Assembly (NCBI RefSeq): GCF_030546695.1
Contig: NZ_JAUOTP010000002.1
Span: 310,001 to 374,000 of the forward strand
Reading direction: 5' to 3'
DNA: 64,000 nucleotides
Source: Sphingomonas natans
Lineage (GTDB): Bacteria; Pseudomonadota; Alphaproteobacteria; Sphingomonadales; Sphingomonadaceae
Part shown: positions 9,403 to 18,856 of the stretch, piece after piece
How the letters are laid out: each line of letters starts with the position of its first letter
Position numbering within the stretch: position 1 is the stretch's first letter
The notes under the pieces: generated by a model
Seen by the model: only the letters and a program-made list of their open reading frames with translations
Database searches by the model: none
What the model was told of the DNA's origin: nothing
Position numbers and translations under genes: made by a program

Positions 9403-9417
9403 CCATATCGCCGGCGG

Positions 9418-9936
9418 TCAGCCGCCGGCGAACATATGGCGCGAGAGCGGCTCCCACGGGCCGCCTCGGTAAACATAGGTGCCGATTCCGATGATCCGCA
9501 CCGGCCTTTCGCGAAATGTCGCGCCGAGCTCGCGCATCAGCGTCCGCGCCGTCTCGGCCGATACCTTGTTCTGGATCGTGACGTGCGGGCGCCAGCCCGC
9601 CTGATCCTGCGGCGTCAGCATCCCGACGAAAGCCTCGGCGATGTGCGCCCGCACCTCTTCCAGCGCAGGCGATGCTATCCTGATCGCAACGCCATTGCCG
9701 AGCGACATGAGCGCGGCAGCTCGTGCAGCGGGCGATACCGCGGAGCGCGTCAGGGTCGAAAGCCGCTGGCGAAGCTCATCCGCTGCCGAGGGCGGCAGAT
9801 GATGGAACAGCGTCAGATGCGCGGAGAGCTGGTTGCGCTCCGGCGGAAAATGCGCGCGACGCAGGCCGTCGAGCCACGCAAGATCGGCCGGCGCGAACAG
9901 CGCCGAGACGATGATCGGCGCGGAATCAGTGGGCAC
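9418..9936 (-). CDS. 2'-5' RNA ligase superfamily (2H phosphoesterase) protein
   Basis: 172 residues with the two HxT motifs of the 2H phosphoesterase fold: HLTL at His40 and HVTI at His118. These histidines act on 2',3'-cyclic phosphates or 2'-5' bonds in RNA. It is distinct from the thpR-like gene at 22.6 kb. The start is GTG 9936, which overlaps the end of the PRC-barrel gene by 11 bases, so it is the third gene of a kup / PRC-barrel / ligase transcript. The natural substrate is unknown. Confidence 0.83.
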   Translation of the reverse strand: MPTDSAPIIVSALFAPADLAWLDGLRRAHFPPERNQLSAHLTLFHHLPPSAADELRQRLSTLTRSAVSPAARAAALMSLGNGVAIRIASPALEEVRAHIAEAFVGMLTPQDQAGWRPHVTIQNKVSAETARTLMRELGATFRERPVRIIGIGTYVYRGGPWEPLSRHMFAGG

Positions 9937-10516
9937 CGGCGAGCGCCGCGGTCACCGGCCACCGTGCGCGATCGAGCGCGGGCCGCGCGGCGAGATCCGC
10001 CTCGCTCAGCTTTGTCTCGAGCCCGCCGTCATGATAGACGCTTTCGCCCCAGCCGATCGCATGCAACGTCTCGCCGACGCCGCCGACACCGCCGCGGCTG
10101 ACGACGATATATTCCACCTTGCCTTCGGCGCAGGACGCCATCGCCTCGATCGCCGTGCCGATCGCGGATCCGCTTTGCCCCTTCACCGGCTTGCCGGCGA
10201 GCGCGCCGATGGGAAACAGGGTCGGCTTGGCGGTCTGCGCACTCTCGTCGCGCGCCGCCTGCGCACCGTCGTCATAGGCGCTCTGCCGGCCGAGCCAGCG
10301 CCAGATTCCGACCAGATCGACGAGCAGCAGGAACGCGTTCGACAGCAGCAGATTGTTCTGCCCGGTCGCGAGCGCATCGATGATCCACGCGACCGCGCCG
10401 ATCGAGAAGACGACGAAGCCCCAGCCGGTCACCCGCGCGCCCAGATTGGCCGCGGTCATCATCGCCGCGATCATCGTCGCGGCGGGCGCCACATAACTGG
10501 CTATGGTCTCGAGCAC
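9926..10516 (-). CDS. Membrane protein with C-terminal PRC-barrel domain
   Basis: 196 residues. The N-terminal 75 residues contain three hydrophobic helices (VLETIASYVAPAAT, GWGFVVFSIGAVAWIIDALA, LLLSNAFLLLVDLVGIWRWL). Residues 100-185 resemble a PRC-barrel, with FPIGALAGKPVKG and later VEYIVVSRGGVGGVGETLHAI. I choose GTG 10516 because GGAG lies 8 bases upstream; the frame extends much further but only as antisense-like sequence over kup. PRC-barrels are small adaptor domains, known from photosynthetic reaction centres and RimM. The gene is 56 bases downstream of kup and overlaps the next gene, so a role linked to potassium transport is possible but unproven. Confidence 0.75.
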   Translation of the reverse strand: MLETIASYVAPAATMIAAMMTAANLGARVTGWGFVVFSIGAVAWIIDALATGQNNLLLSNAFLLLVDLVGIWRWLGRQSAYDDGAQAARDESAQTAKPTLFPIGALAGKPVKGQSGSAIGTAIEAMASCAEGKVEYIVVSRGGVGGVGETLHAIGWGESVYHDGGLETKLSEADLAARPALDRARWPVTAALAGAH

Positions 10517-10572
10517 GGGCGCATCTCCGGTGGGGAGCAGGCCTAACGAAGCCGAAGCGGCTCCGATCCGGA

Positions 10573-12519
10573 TCAGATCTCGACCTGGCTGCCCAGCTCG
10601 ACGACGCGATTGGTGGGCAGCCGGAAGAATTCCATCGCGCTTTCCGCGTTGCGCAGCATCCAGGCGAACAGTTTCTCGCGCCAGATCGCCATGCCCGGCC
10701 GCGACGAGGCGATCAGAGTCTGCCGGGCGAGGAAGAAGCTCGTCTCCATCATCTTGAAGCTCGGCCCGCAATCGGTGGTGCGCGCGAGCGCGGCCGGCAC
10801 GTCGGGATCGTCCATGAAGCCGTAGCGCACGACGAGCCGCCAGAAGCCCTGCCCCAGATCCTCGAGGAACAGCCGCTTCGACTGATCGAGATAGGGCACG
10901 TCCTCGATCTTCACCGTCAGCAGGATCACGCGCTCGTGGAGCACCTTGTTGTGCTTCAGATTGTGGAGCAGCGCGTGCGGCACGCCGTGCGGGCTGGAGG
11001 TCATGAACACCGCCGTTCCCGGCACGCGCGTCGCCGAGCCTGCCGCCGAGCGGACGAACACGTCGACCGGCATCGTCGCCTCGCGCATCCGCGCGATCAT
11101 CAACGCGCGGCCCCGCGCCCAGGTGGTCAGCAGCGTGAAGATGATGAAACCGATCAGCAGCGGGAACCAGCCGCCGTCGGGCACCTTCGTCAGGTTCGCG
11201 GCGAGATAGGCGAAATCGACGAGCAGGAAGAGGGCGAGCAGGGGCGCGCCGAACCACGGCTTCCACTTCCACAGGCTGAACAGCACGACGCCGATCAGGC
11301 AACTGTCGATCATCATCGCTCCCGAAACGGCGATGCCATAAGCTGCGGCGAGGTTGGACGAGCTCCTGAAGGTCACGACCAGCACCATCACCATCACCAT
11401 CAGCGCCCAATTGATGCTAGGGATGTAGATCTGGCCGGCGGCGCTGGAGCTTGTGTGGATGATCCGCAGGCGGGGAATGAAACCCAGCTGGATCGCCTGC
11501 TGCGTGACCGAGAAGGCGCCCGAGATCACCGCCTGGCTGGCGATGACCGTCGCGACGGTGGCGAGGATCACGAGCGGCAGCCGCACCTGCTCCGACGCCA
11601 TCAGGAAAAAGGGATTGTGGACCAATGCGAGCGCCTGCGCCGGTGTCGCGGCGAGGATCATCGCGCCTTGCCCCAGATAGTTGAGCATCAGCGCGGGCAG
11701 CACGAAGACGAGCCAGGAGACGCCGATCGGCTTGCGCCCGAAATGCCCCATATCCGCGTAGAGCGCTTCGGCGCCCGTCACCGCGAGCACCACCGAGCCC
11801 ATCGCCAGGAAGGCGCGGATCCCATCGTCGACGAAGAAACGCACCGCGTGCCACGGATTGAGCGCGTAGAAGACGCCCGGCTCGGCGAGGATGTTCACGA
11901 TCCCGAGCACCGCGAGGACGAGGAAATACAACACCATGATCGGGCCGAACAGCAGCCCGACCTTGCCGACGCCGCGCGACTGGATCGTGAACAGCCCGAA
12001 CAGGATCGTCAGCGCGATCGGCAGGATGAACGGCGCGAAGCCGTGATTGACGACGGCAAGGCCCTCGACCGCGGTCAGCACCGACATCGCCGGGGTGATC
12101 ATGCTGTCGCCGTAGAACAGGGCGGTCGCGAACACGCCGAGCAGGATCAGGCCCTTGGTCCAGCGCACCTTGGTCGATGCCGAACGCGAGATCAAAGCGA
12201 GCAAGGCGAGGCTCCCGCCCTCGCCCTTATTGTCCGCGCGCATGATGATCATGACATATTTGACCGTCACGACGATCATCATCGACCAGAAGATCAGGCT
12301 CAGCACGCCGAGGATGTTTTCGGGTGTCGGCGCCAGCCGGTGATGCCCGGCGAAGGTCTCGCGGAAGGCGTAGAGCGGGCTCGTGCCGATATCGCCGAAG
12401 ACGATGCCGATCGCGCCGAGCGCGAGCCGCGGAAGGCCCTCCTTGGGCCCATGAGTCGACGCCCCCGGCGAAGGCTCCAGCGGATCGGCATTGTTCTGAA
12501 CGGCGATGTCGGTGGACAT
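10573..12519 (-). CDS. kup: KUP family potassium:proton symporter
   Basis: 648 residues, typical of Kup. The N-terminal signature [23 protein letters not shown] is intact, followed by about twelve membrane helices to residue ~450 and a ~190-residue cytoplasmic C-terminal domain ending in [18 protein letters not shown], the usual Kup terminus. It imports K+ with H+ across the inner membrane. It heads a minus-strand operon with the PRC-barrel and 2H phosphoesterase genes and is divergent from ald. No K+-responsive RNA element is visible in the 162-base gap upstream. Confidence 0.95.
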   Translation of the reverse strand: MSTDIAVQNNADPLEPSPGASTHGPKEGLPRLALGAIGIVFGDIGTSPLYAFRETFAGHHRLAPTPENILGVLSLIFWSMMIVVTVKYVMIIMRADNKGEGGSLALLALISRSASTKVRWTKGLILLGVFATALFYGDSMITPAMSVLTAVEGLAVVNHGFAPFILPIALTILFGLFTIQSRGVGKVGLLFGPIMVLYFLVLAVLGIVNILAEPGVFYALNPWHAVRFFVDDGIRAFLAMGSVVLAVTGAEALYADMGHFGRKPIGVSWLVFVLPALMLNYLGQGAMILAATPAQALALVHNPFFLMASEQVRLPLVILATVATVIASQAVISGAFSVTQQAIQLGFIPRLRIIHTSSSAAGQIYIPSINWALMVMVMVLVVTFRSSSNLAAAYGIAVSGAMMIDSCLIGVVLFSLWKWKPWFGAPLLALFLLVDFAYLAANLTKVPDGGWFPLLIGFIIFTLLTTWARGRALMIARMREATMPVDVFVRSAAGSATRVPGTAVFMTSSPHGVPHALLHNLKHNKVLHERVILLTVKIEDVPYLDQSKRLFLEDLGQGFWRLVVRYGFMDDPDVPAALARTTDCGPSFKMMETSFFLARQTLIASSRPGMAIWREKLFAWMLRNAESAMEFFRLPTNRVVELGSQVEI

Positions 12520-12681
12520 CCGTTACGCGATCCTGACTGGCCCGCTGCGTCTTCGCAGGCGCCGACCGGAAAGGCCCAGCGGCAGCGGGCGGCGCGGTAT
12601 CACGCGCGATGAACCGCGGCAACAGCGACGGGACCCCGCTTCCGCGCTATGCATTGAGCAGGGGTAGTCCGGAGAGAGACG

Positions 12682-13776
12682 ATGAAGATCGGCGTGCCGA
12701 AAGAGATCAAGAACCACGAATATCGCGTCGGCCTGACGCCCCCCTCGGTCAGCGAGCTGGTCGGCGCGGGACACGAGCTGATCGTCGAGACGGGCGCCGG
12801 CCTCGGCATCGATTTCGAGGATCAGGACTATGTCGATGCCGGCGCGCGGATCGTGCCCGGTGCCGATGCCGTGTTCGATGCGGCCGAGATGATCGTGAAG
12901 GTGAAGGAACCGCAGCCGATCGAGATCGCGCGCCTGCGTCCGCACCACCTTCTCTTCACCTATCTCCATCTCGCCGCCGACAAGCCGCAGGCGGAAGGGC
13001 TGATGAAATCGGGCGCGACCTGCATCGCCTATGAGACGGTGACGAGCCTGCGCGGCGGCCTGCCGCTGCTGAAGCCGATGTCCGAGGTCGCCGGGCGCAT
13101 GTCGATTCAGGTCGGCGCGCATTATCTGGAGAAGGAGCAGGGCGGACGCGGCGTGCTCCTGGGCGGCGTCCCCGGCGTGGCGCCCGCACGCGTCGCGATC
13201 CTCGGCGGCGGCATTGCCGGCGTGAATGCCGCGCAGATGGCGGTCGGCATGCGCGCCGACGTAACGATCTACGACATCAACAATGATCGCCTTGCCGAAC
13301 TCGACATGTTCTTCTCCAGCCAGATCAAGACGGCCTACGCCTCGAAGGCGGCGATCGCGTCGGCCGTCGCCAAGGCGCATCTCGTCATCGGCGCGGTGTT
13401 GATCCCCGGGGCGGCCGCGCCGAAGCTCGTCACGCGCGACATGCTCAAGACGATGAAGCGCGGCTCGGTGCTCGTCGATATCGCGATCGATCAGGGCGGC
13501 TGCTTCGAGACGAGCCACGCGACGACGCACGACGATCCCGTCTTCGAGGTCGACGGCATCATCCATTATTGCGTCGCCAACATGCCTGGAGCGGTCGCAC
13601 GCACCTCGGCCTTCGCGCTCAACAACGCGACCCTGCCCTTCGCGCTGAAGCTCGCCAATCTCGGCGCCGAGGCGGCGATGGCGGCGGACCTGCATCTGGC
13701 CAACGGGCTCAACGTCTCCGGGGGCAGGATCCGCCACGCCGCCGTCGCCGAAGCGCTGGATCTTCCGCTCGGCTGA
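12682..13776 (+). CDS. ald: Alanine dehydrogenase
   Basis: 364 residues, close to the 371 usual for the family. The N-terminus MKIGVPKEIKNHEYRV carries the pyruvate-binding Arg15; VKVKEP has the conserved Lys75 and FTYLHLAAD the catalytic His96. The NAD-binding glycine loop is LGGGIAGVNAAQMA. Ald interconverts L-alanine and pyruvate plus ammonia with NAD(H). CCGGAGAGAG lies just upstream of ATG 12682. The gene stands alone on the plus strand, divergent from kup, followed after 49 bases by a small DUF3072 gene. Confidence 0.95.
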   Translation: MKIGVPKEIKNHEYRVGLTPPSVSELVGAGHELIVETGAGLGIDFEDQDYVDAGARIVPGADAVFDAAEMIVKVKEPQPIEIARLRPHHLLFTYLHLAADKPQAEGLMKSGATCIAYETVTSLRGGLPLLKPMSEVAGRMSIQVGAHYLEKEQGGRGVLLGGVPGVAPARVAILGGGIAGVNAAQMAVGMRADVTIYDINNDRLAELDMFFSSQIKTAYASKAAIASAVAKAHLVIGAVLIPGAAAPKLVTRDMLKTMKRGSVLVDIAIDQGGCFETSHATTHDDPVFEVDGIIHYCVANMPGAVARTSAFALNNATLPFALKLANLGAEAAMAADLHLANGLNVSGGRIRHAAVAEALDLPLG

Positions 13777-13825
13777 CGGGAACAGGGAGGGAACATCGGC
13801 GTTGGATCGGGCAAGGAGAAACGCC

Positions 13826-14038
13826 ATGATCGACAACCCGAAAAGCCACCCGACCTCGAACGCCGAGAAGGATCCGGACGACTGGACGACCGGCGACGAA
13901 CCGATGACCGGCGCGCAGGCCTCCTATCTCAAGACGCTGAGCGAGGAAGCGCACGAAAAATTCGAGGATGGCCTGACCAAGGCCGACGCGTCGAAGCGCA
14001 TCGACGCACTTCAGGAGGAAACCGGGCGGGGAAAATAG
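13826..14038 (+). CDS. DUF3072 domain protein
   Basis: 70 residues, hydrophilic. The core (DEPMTGAQASYLKTLSEEA then ASKRIDALQEETGRG) is the DUF3072 pattern, a short helical domain of unknown function. AAGGAGAAA lies 5 bases before ATG 13826, which fixes the start and removes eight upstream in-frame residues. A palindromic repeat follows immediately. Confidence 0.78.
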   Translation: MIDNPKSHPTSNAEKDPDDWTTGDEPMTGAQASYLKTLSEEAHEKFEDGLTKADASKRIDALQEETGRGK

Positions 14039-14044
14039 CTGTCT

Positions 14045-14152
14045 TCACCCCTCCCTGAAAGGGAGGGGCCGGGGGTGGGTCGGCCGCTTGCGACGACCTC
14101 ACCTGCCGACAGCGCCCCACTCCTCAGTCCCTTCCTTTTAAGGGAGGGGGGA
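14045..14152. repeat. Extragenic palindromic repeat, CCCTCCC/GGGAGGG family, copy 1
   Basis: Two C-rich/G-rich hairpins bracket a non-conserved centre: CCCCTCCCTGAAAGGGAGGGGCCGGG at the left end and CCCTTCCTTTTAAGGGAGGGG at the right end. The same design, including GGCCGGGGGTGGG, recurs at 41171-41288, with a related form at 42857-42974. It fills almost the whole gap between the convergent DUF3072 and serine deaminase genes and could end both transcripts. Confidence 0.65.
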
Positions 14153-14159
14153 GGCTAAA

Positions 14160-15533
14160 TCAGCATTCCACCACGTTCACCGCCAGCCCGCCGAGGCTGG
14201 TCTCCTTATATTTGGAGCGCATATCCTCGCCGGTCTGTCGCATCGTCTCGATCACCGCATCGAGGCTGACGATGTGCCGCCCGTCGCCATGCAGCGCGAG
14301 ATAGGCGGCGTTGATCGCCTTGATCGCGCCCATCGTGTTGCGCTCGATGCATGGGATCTGCACGAGCCCGCCGATCGGATCGCAGGTCAGCCCCAGATTA
14401 TGCTCCATCCCGATCTCGGCGGCATTCTCGATCTGCTCGTTGGTCGCGCCCAATGCCGCCGCCAGCCCCGCCGCGGCCATCGAGCACGCGACGCCGACCT
14501 CGCCCTGACAGCCCATCTCCGCCGCAGAGATCGACGCGCGCTTCTTGTAGAGAAAGCCGATCGCCGCCGCCGTCGTCAGCAGCAGGCGACTTCCCGCCCG
14601 CGTCGGCGCGGCGGTGAACACCTCATAATATTTGAGGACGGCGGGCAGCACCCCGGCGGCGCCATTGGTCGGCGCGGTGACGACACGCCCGCCCGCGGCA
14701 TTCTCCTCGTTGACCGCGAGCGCCCACAGGCTGACCCATTCGAACACCGCCGAAGGATCGCTGCGCGGTCCGCGCGCAAGCAGGCGATTGTGGAGATCGC
14801 GCGCCCGGCGGCGGACGTTGAGCCCGCCGGGTAATATCCCCTCGCCCTTCACGCCGCGCTCGATGCAATCGAGCATCGCGCCGCGCACCGCATCGAGAAA
14901 CGCATCGGTCTCGGCGGCCGGGCGCCAGGACAGTTCGTTGCGATCCACGATCTGCCCGATCGAAAGCCCCGTCTTCTCGCCGATCCGCAGCAACTCCTCA
15001 CCCGAGCTGAACGGATGCGGCAGCGTGAAGTTGACGCGCAGCGGCGGCTCGCCCTCGCGCAGGATGACGCCGCCGCCGATCGAGAAATAGACGGCGGCCT
15101 CGGTCCGCCCGTCCGCGAAAGTCGCGGTGAAGCGCACCGCATTGGCATGCCCCTCAAGGAAGCGCCCCTTGTGGAAAAGCAAGTCAGTCTCTTCGACGAA
15201 CGGTACCGGCACACTGCCGCCGAGCTGCAGCCCGCGCCTCTCGCGGATCGTGGCGACCGTCTCGGCGATGCGATCGGGATCGGCGGTCTCCGGCGCCTCG
15301 CCGGACAGGCCGAGCAGGATCGCGATGTCGGTCGCATGGCCGCGCCCGGTCAAGGCGAGCGATCCAAACAGCTCGGCCAAAACCCCGACCATATCCCCGC
15401 CCGCGATCGCACGCTCGGCAAAGTCGCGCGCGGCGCGCATCGGGCCTACTGTGTGCGAACTCGAGGGGCCGATGCCGATCGTGAACAGCTCGGTCAGGCT
15501 GATCGCCTGGCCGACGTCGATCCGCTCGATCAC
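14160..15533 (-). CDS. sdaA: L-serine ammonia-lyase, iron-sulfur type
   Basis: About 457 residues, single-chain type. The family N-terminus is visible as [21 protein letters not shown]. The Fe-S cysteines lie in [19 protein letters not shown] and VQIPCIER. The enzyme deaminates L-serine to pyruvate. The start is uncertain. The frame is open to base 15638, but no ATG precedes the conserved block; GTG 15533 gives 7 residues before it, and neither this codon nor the upstream GTG/TTG has a good ribosome site. The last residues ([10 protein letters not shown]) are typical of the family C-terminus. Confidence 0.9.
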   Translation of the reverse strand: MIERIDVGQAISLTELFTIGIGPSSSHTVGPMRAARDFAERAIAGGDMVGVLAELFGSLALTGRGHATDIAILLGLSGEAPETADPDRIAETVATIRERRGLQLGGSVPVPFVEETDLLFHKGRFLEGHANAVRFTATFADGRTEAAVYFSIGGGVILREGEPPLRVNFTLPHPFSSGEELLRIGEKTGLSIGQIVDRNELSWRPAAETDAFLDAVRGAMLDCIERGVKGEGILPGGLNVRRRARDLHNRLLARGPRSDPSAVFEWVSLWALAVNEENAAGGRVVTAPTNGAAGVLPAVLKYYEVFTAAPTRAGSRLLLTTAAAIGFLYKKRASISAAEMGCQGEVGVACSMAAAGLAAALGATNEQIENAAEIGMEHNLGLTCDPIGGLVQIPCIERNTMGAIKAINAAYLALHGDGRHIVSLDAVIETMRQTGEDMRSKYKETSLGGLAVNVVEC

Positions 15534-15870
15534 GCGCGGTGCGCGCTCTTCATCGGGCAAAAGCGAAGCGCTGGGCACGGGCGGTGGTTTCCGGTCGATG
15601 GGAGTGCGGAACGGCCTTTCGCCGATCTCAACGCACAAGAGCGTGACAACGCTCGACCGTCAACCTCAACATCGCGAAACCATTAAGGCAGGGCTCGGAA
15701 TTGATGATATCCGGCGCGACGAGCTCAATCACCTATGCAATCCATCGCGACAAGCCAACTGAAAGCTCTGCCATTGTTCCGCACCTCAGCCCGACCCGCG
15801 CTTGCGCGCGTCCCGCCGGATGCTTAGTCGCCGCCCCTCGCCCATCGAAAACCAAGGGATTCGCACCACC
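15534..15870. other. Intergenic region between divergent sdaA and gapR
   Basis: About 340 bases with no convincing gene. If sdaA starts further upstream, the first 105 bases are coding. The centre (15670-15780) is relatively AT-rich and probably holds the promoters of both divergent genes, but I see no strong -35/-10 pair. GCGCTTGCGCGCG near 15803 is a small GC palindrome. Confidence 0.4.
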
Positions 15871-16110
15871 ATGTCGGACATTATCGCGGCCGAGCAGCTC
15901 CGCCTGTTCATCGAGCGCATCGAGCGGCTCGAGGAAGAGAAGAAGGGCATGGCCGACGATATTCGCGACGTTTACAACGAAGCGAAGAGCACCGGCTATG
16001 ACGTCAAGACGATGCGCTCGATCGTCCGGCTGCGGAAGATGGAGAAGCATGCCCGTGACGAAGCGGAAGCGTTGCTGGAAACCTACAAGGCGGCGCTCGG
16101 CCTCGCTTAA
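15871..16110 (+). CDS. gapR: GapR-like DNA-binding protein (DUF2312)
   Basis: 79 residues. The sequence [20 protein letters not shown] followed by [27 protein letters not shown] is the DUF2312 signature. In Caulobacter this family is GapR, an essential nucleoid-associated protein that encircles overtwisted DNA ahead of forks and transcription and stimulates type II topoisomerases. The coiled-coil half (residues 7-45) and the basic [12 protein letters not shown] helix are intact. The start ATG 15871 gives the expected N-terminus [11 protein letters not shown]. It lies 10 bases before the membrane-protein gene and upstream of yebC-ruvCA. Function is assigned by family, not by test. Confidence 0.88.
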   Translation: MSDIIAAEQLRLFIERIERLEEEKKGMADDIRDVYNEAKSTGYDVKTMRSIVRLRKMEKHARDEAEALLETYKAALGLA

Positions 16111-16119
16111 GCGTCCGCA

Positions 16120-16842
16120 ATGGGCCGCCCGCCCGTGAGCCAGATGCACGTGACGCGTGCTTCGCTCGCGCTGCTAGGCCGCCTGCGGGGGCCGATGCTG
16201 GCCGCGTTGCTGGCGGTCACGATCGGGACCAACCTGATCGATTTTGCGACCGCGCCAGCGGCGGGCCAGCGGCCGGACATGGCGTTCGCGCTGGCCGCAC
16301 TCCTCCGCGTCGCGCTCGTTTTCTGGATCAGCTTCGTCGTCCAGCGCCGCATCGTCGATCCGCGCGGCGGCTTCCGGATCGGGCCGGACTTCTGGCGCTT
16401 CAGCCTTCTTCAGATCCTGCTGCTGATCGGCATGATCGCGGTGCGCGCCGCGACGCTGAAAGTCACCCCGCCCGCGCCGGCTCTCGCCGGAGAATGGCTC
16501 GCCAATTTCATCGGCCTCGCCGCCTGGGGCTTGATCGCAATCCGCCTGCTCGCCTGGAACGCTGCGCTCGCCGCCGGCGCACCGCTTGGCGATCTCGGCC
16601 ACCTCTGGCGCAACCTGCGCGGACATGATGTCAGCCTGCTGGGCGCATTCGCGATCCTCGTCCTGCCCTTCGCCGCTTTGCACGTCGCCTTCACGCTGAT
16701 CAGCGTGCGCGTCGAGATCCCGCGCGGGCCGCTCGCTTTCCTGGGGATTGTCGACGGTCTCGTCTCGGCGCTGCAGCTCGCGCTCAGTTGTGCCGTCGCT
16801 GCGGTCGCGCTGCGACTGGCGACGGGCGGCGAAGCGCGCTAG
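16120..16842 (+). CDS. Multi-pass membrane protein of unknown function
   Basis: 240 residues with about six hydrophobic helices (for example GPMLAALLAVTIGTNLI, MAFALAALLRVALVFWISFVV, FSLLQILLLIGMIAV, GAFAILVLPFAALHVAFTLI, LQLALSCAVAAVALRLA). Loops are Arg-rich. I do not recognise a family. An alternative start is ATG 16144. It lies 10 bases after gapR and 43 bases before yebC on the same strand, so it is probably transcribed with one or both. Confidence 0.7.
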   Translation: MGRPPVSQMHVTRASLALLGRLRGPMLAALLAVTIGTNLIDFATAPAAGQRPDMAFALAALLRVALVFWISFVVQRRIVDPRGGFRIGPDFWRFSLLQILLLIGMIAVRAATLKVTPPAPALAGEWLANFIGLAAWGLIAIRLLAWNAALAAGAPLGDLGHLWRNLRGHDVSLLGAFAILVLPFAALHVAFTLISVRVEIPRGPLAFLGIVDGLVSALQLALSCAVAAVALRLATGGEAR

Positions 16843-16884
16843 AGCGCGCCATCCTATCAGCCCGAAGAGCGAGAAGAAGCCGCC

Positions 16885-17628
16885 ATGGCCGGCCACAGCA
16901 AATATAAGAACATCATGCACCGCAAGGGCGCGCAGGACAAAAAGCGCGCCGTCCTGTTCTCCAAGCTCAGCCGCGAGATCACCGTGGCGGCGCGCGCGGG
17001 CCTGCCCGATATAGCCATGAATTCGCGCCTGCGCTCGGCGGTCATCGCCGCGCGCAAGGAGGGCATGCCGCGCGACAATATCGAGCGATCGATCAACAAG
17101 GCCGCCGGCAACGAGGGCGAGACCTATGACGAGATCCGCTACGAGGGCTTCGGCCCGGGCGGCGTCGCGCTGATCGTCGAGACGCTGACGGACAACCGCA
17201 ACCGCACCGCAACCAATGTCCGCCTCGCTTTCTCCAAGAATGGCGGCAATCTCGGCGCGCCCGGTGCGGTCAGCCACGGCTTCGATCGGCTCGGGCTGAT
17301 CAGCTATCCCGCCAGCGCGGGCGATGCCGAGAAGGTCTTCGAGGCGGCACTCGAGGCCGGCGCCGAGGATGTCGAGAGCAACGAGGACGGACACTCGATC
17401 TGGACCGCGCAGGAGAATCTGCACGAGGTCGCCAAGGGGATCGAGCCCGTGCTGGGCGAACCCGAAGGCATCAAGCTGGTCTGGCGCCCGCAGACCAGCG
17501 TCGACGTCTCGGCCGAAGATGCCGAAACGCTGATGAAGCTCATCGATGCGCTGGACGATGATGACGACGTCCAGAACGTCTCCGGCAATTACGAGATTTC
17601 GGACGAAATCATGGAGACGTTGGGCTGA
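16885..17628 (+). CDS. YebC/PmpR family regulator
   Basis: 247 residues, full length. The N-terminus [21 protein letters not shown] is diagnostic, followed by [22 protein letters not shown] in the central domain. The family binds DNA as a regulator in some bacteria, and some members assist translation of difficult sequences. The ruv genes next to it are a conserved arrangement in alphaproteobacteria. The stop TGA (17626-17628) overlaps the inferred CTG start of ruvC, so the two are likely translationally coupled. Confidence 0.92.
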   Translation: MAGHSKYKNIMHRKGAQDKKRAVLFSKLSREITVAARAGLPDIAMNSRLRSAVIAARKEGMPRDNIERSINKAAGNEGETYDEIRYEGFGPGGVALIVETLTDNRNRTATNVRLAFSKNGGNLGAPGAVSHGFDRLGLISYPASAGDAEKVFEAALEAGAEDVESNEDGHSIWTAQENLHEVAKGIEPVLGEPEGIKLVWRPQTSVDVSAEDAETLMKLIDALDDDDDVQNVSGNYEISDEIMETLG

Positions 17629-18113
17629 TCCTGATCGGCTTCGATCCCGGGCTCGGCACGACCGGCTGGGGCGTTATCGCCGCCGAGGGCAACCGCCTCT
17701 CCCATATCGCCAACGGCCAGATCAAGACCGACAGCAAGGCGGCGCTGGCGGCGCGGCTGGTCGCGTTGCACGAGGCGCTCTGCGCGCTCTTCGCCGCTTA
17801 TCATCCGGGCGCAGCGGCGGTGGAGGAGGTGTTCGTCAACACCAATCCGCAATCGACGCTGAAGCTGGGCCAGGCGCGCGGCGTCGTCCTGCTCGCCGCT
17901 GCGCAGACCGGGCTCGTCGTCGGCGAATATGCGCCGCGGCTCGTCAAGAAGGCGGTCGTCGGCACCGGCGCCGCGGAGAAGACGCAGGTCCACGCGATGG
18001 TCTCGCGCCTGCTCCCCGGCACCAAGATCGCCGGCGCGGATGCCGCCGACGCGCTCGCCGTCGCGATCACCCACGCGCACCACCTCGCCACCGCGCGCCG
18101 CATCCCCACATGA
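17625..18113 (+). CDS. ruvC: Crossover junction endodeoxyribonuclease RuvC (non-standard start)
   Basis: 162 residues if started at CTG 17625, giving [16 protein letters not shown], the RuvC N-terminus with the first catalytic Asp in FDPG. The other acidic residues are in VEEVFVN and [12 protein letters not shown]. RuvC cleaves Holliday junctions, working with RuvA and RuvB. No ATG, GTG or TTG exists in this frame between the TGA at 17562 and TTG 17766, and a start at 17766 would remove the active-site Asp. GGAG at 17613-17616 lies 8 bases before CTG 17625, and CTG overlaps the yebC stop as CTGA, an analogue of ATGA coupling. CTG 17631 is a less likely alternative. Confidence 0.85.
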   Translation: MILIGFDPGLGTTGWGVIAAEGNRLSHIANGQIKTDSKAALAARLVALHEALCALFAAYHPGAAAVEEVFVNTNPQSTLKLGQARGVVLLAAAQTGLVVGEYAPRLVKKAVVGTGAAEKTQVHAMVSRLLPGTKIAGADAADALAVAITHAHHLATARRIPT

Positions 18114-18120
18114 CCAGACA

Positions 18121-18228
18121 CCGTTTGGTTCGAGCAGCTTCGAGCGAAGTCGAGAAGCATCCGTCGAGAACTCCACGCGCCTTCTCGACTACGATCTCGG
18201 CAAGCTCGATCTTCGCTCGAAGCGAACG
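18121..18228. repeat. Extragenic palindrome, CGAGCGAAGTCGAGA family, in the ruvC-ruvA gap
   Basis: TTCGAGCGAAGTCGAGAAG on the left is matched by CTTCTCGACT... and ATCTTCGCTCGAAGCGAACG on the right, forming a long imperfect stem around a centre near 18170. The same unit occurs at 32971-33023. It fills nearly all of the 138-base gap between two genes expected to be cotranscribed, so it could form an RNA hairpin inside the ruv message. Confidence 0.65.
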
Positions 18229-18251
18229 ATAGATTACTTTAGACCGACACG

Positions 18252-18851
18252 ATGATCGCTTGCCTCTCCGGCCGTCTCGCCGAAACCTCCTCGGACGCCG
18301 CCGTGATCGACGTGGGCGGCGTCGGCTATCTCGTCCAGGCCTCAGCGCGCACGCTCTCGGCGCTTCCGCCCAACGGCGGCGACGTCATGCTCTTCACCGA
18401 GATGCAGGTGCGCGAGGACGCGATCACGCTGTTCGGCTTCGGCTCGGCAGGGGAGCGCGACTGGTTCCGCCTGCTGACCTCGGTCCAGGGCGTCGGCGGC
18501 CGCGTCGCGCTCGCGATCCTCTCGGTCCTCGATCCCGCCGAACTGTCGCGCGCGATCGCCGCGGGCGACAAGGCGATGATCGCACGCGCGCAGGGCGTCG
18601 GCCCCAAGCTCGCCCAGCGCATCGCGATGGAGCTGAAGGACAAGGTCGGTGCGGCGAGCCTGGGCGCGGGGCTGGCTGCGAGCATCGCGCCCAAGGGCAG
18701 CAACAGCGCCGACGCGGTGTCCGCCCTCTCCAATCTCGGCTTCCGCCCGGCCGAAGCCGCCACCGCCGTCGCCGCCGCAGCCGAAGAACTGGGCCCGGAT
18801 GCCGGCCTCAACGCGCTCGTCCGCCTCGCGCTCAGGAAAGCCTCGAGATAG
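18252..18851 (+). CDS. ruvA: Holliday junction branch migration protein RuvA
   Basis: 199 residues, usual length. The OB-fold domain is residues 1-65 ([23 protein letters not shown]). The helix-hairpin-helix pair contains [17 protein letters not shown] and [20 protein letters not shown], which bind junction DNA. The C-terminal domain ([17 protein letters not shown]) contacts RuvB. RuvA tetramers hold the junction while RuvB drives migration. It follows ruvC after 138 bases filled by a palindrome. ruvB is not next to it: an inverted decarboxylase gene intervenes. Confidence 0.95.
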   Translation: MIACLSGRLAETSSDAAVIDVGGVGYLVQASARTLSALPPNGGDVMLFTEMQVREDAITLFGFGSAGERDWFRLLTSVQGVGGRVALAILSVLDPAELSRAIAAGDKAMIARAQGVGPKLAQRIAMELKDKVGAASLGAGLAASIAPKGSNSADAVSALSNLGFRPAEAATAVAAAAEELGPDAGLNALVRLALRKASR

Positions 18852-18856
18852 TGCCC

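Noticed and set aside
10936-12612. A 558-codon plus-strand frame over kup, rich in HHHHHH and QEEE stretches
   Set aside because: It is the shadow of kup; the His and Gln/Glu runs come from antisense Met, Val and Leu codons of membrane helices.
14045-14152. The C-rich palindromes as ordinary rho-independent terminators only
   Set aside because: They lack U-tracts, share long conserved sequence between distant loci, and one lies upstream of apbC where a terminator would make little sense; a repeat family explains them better.
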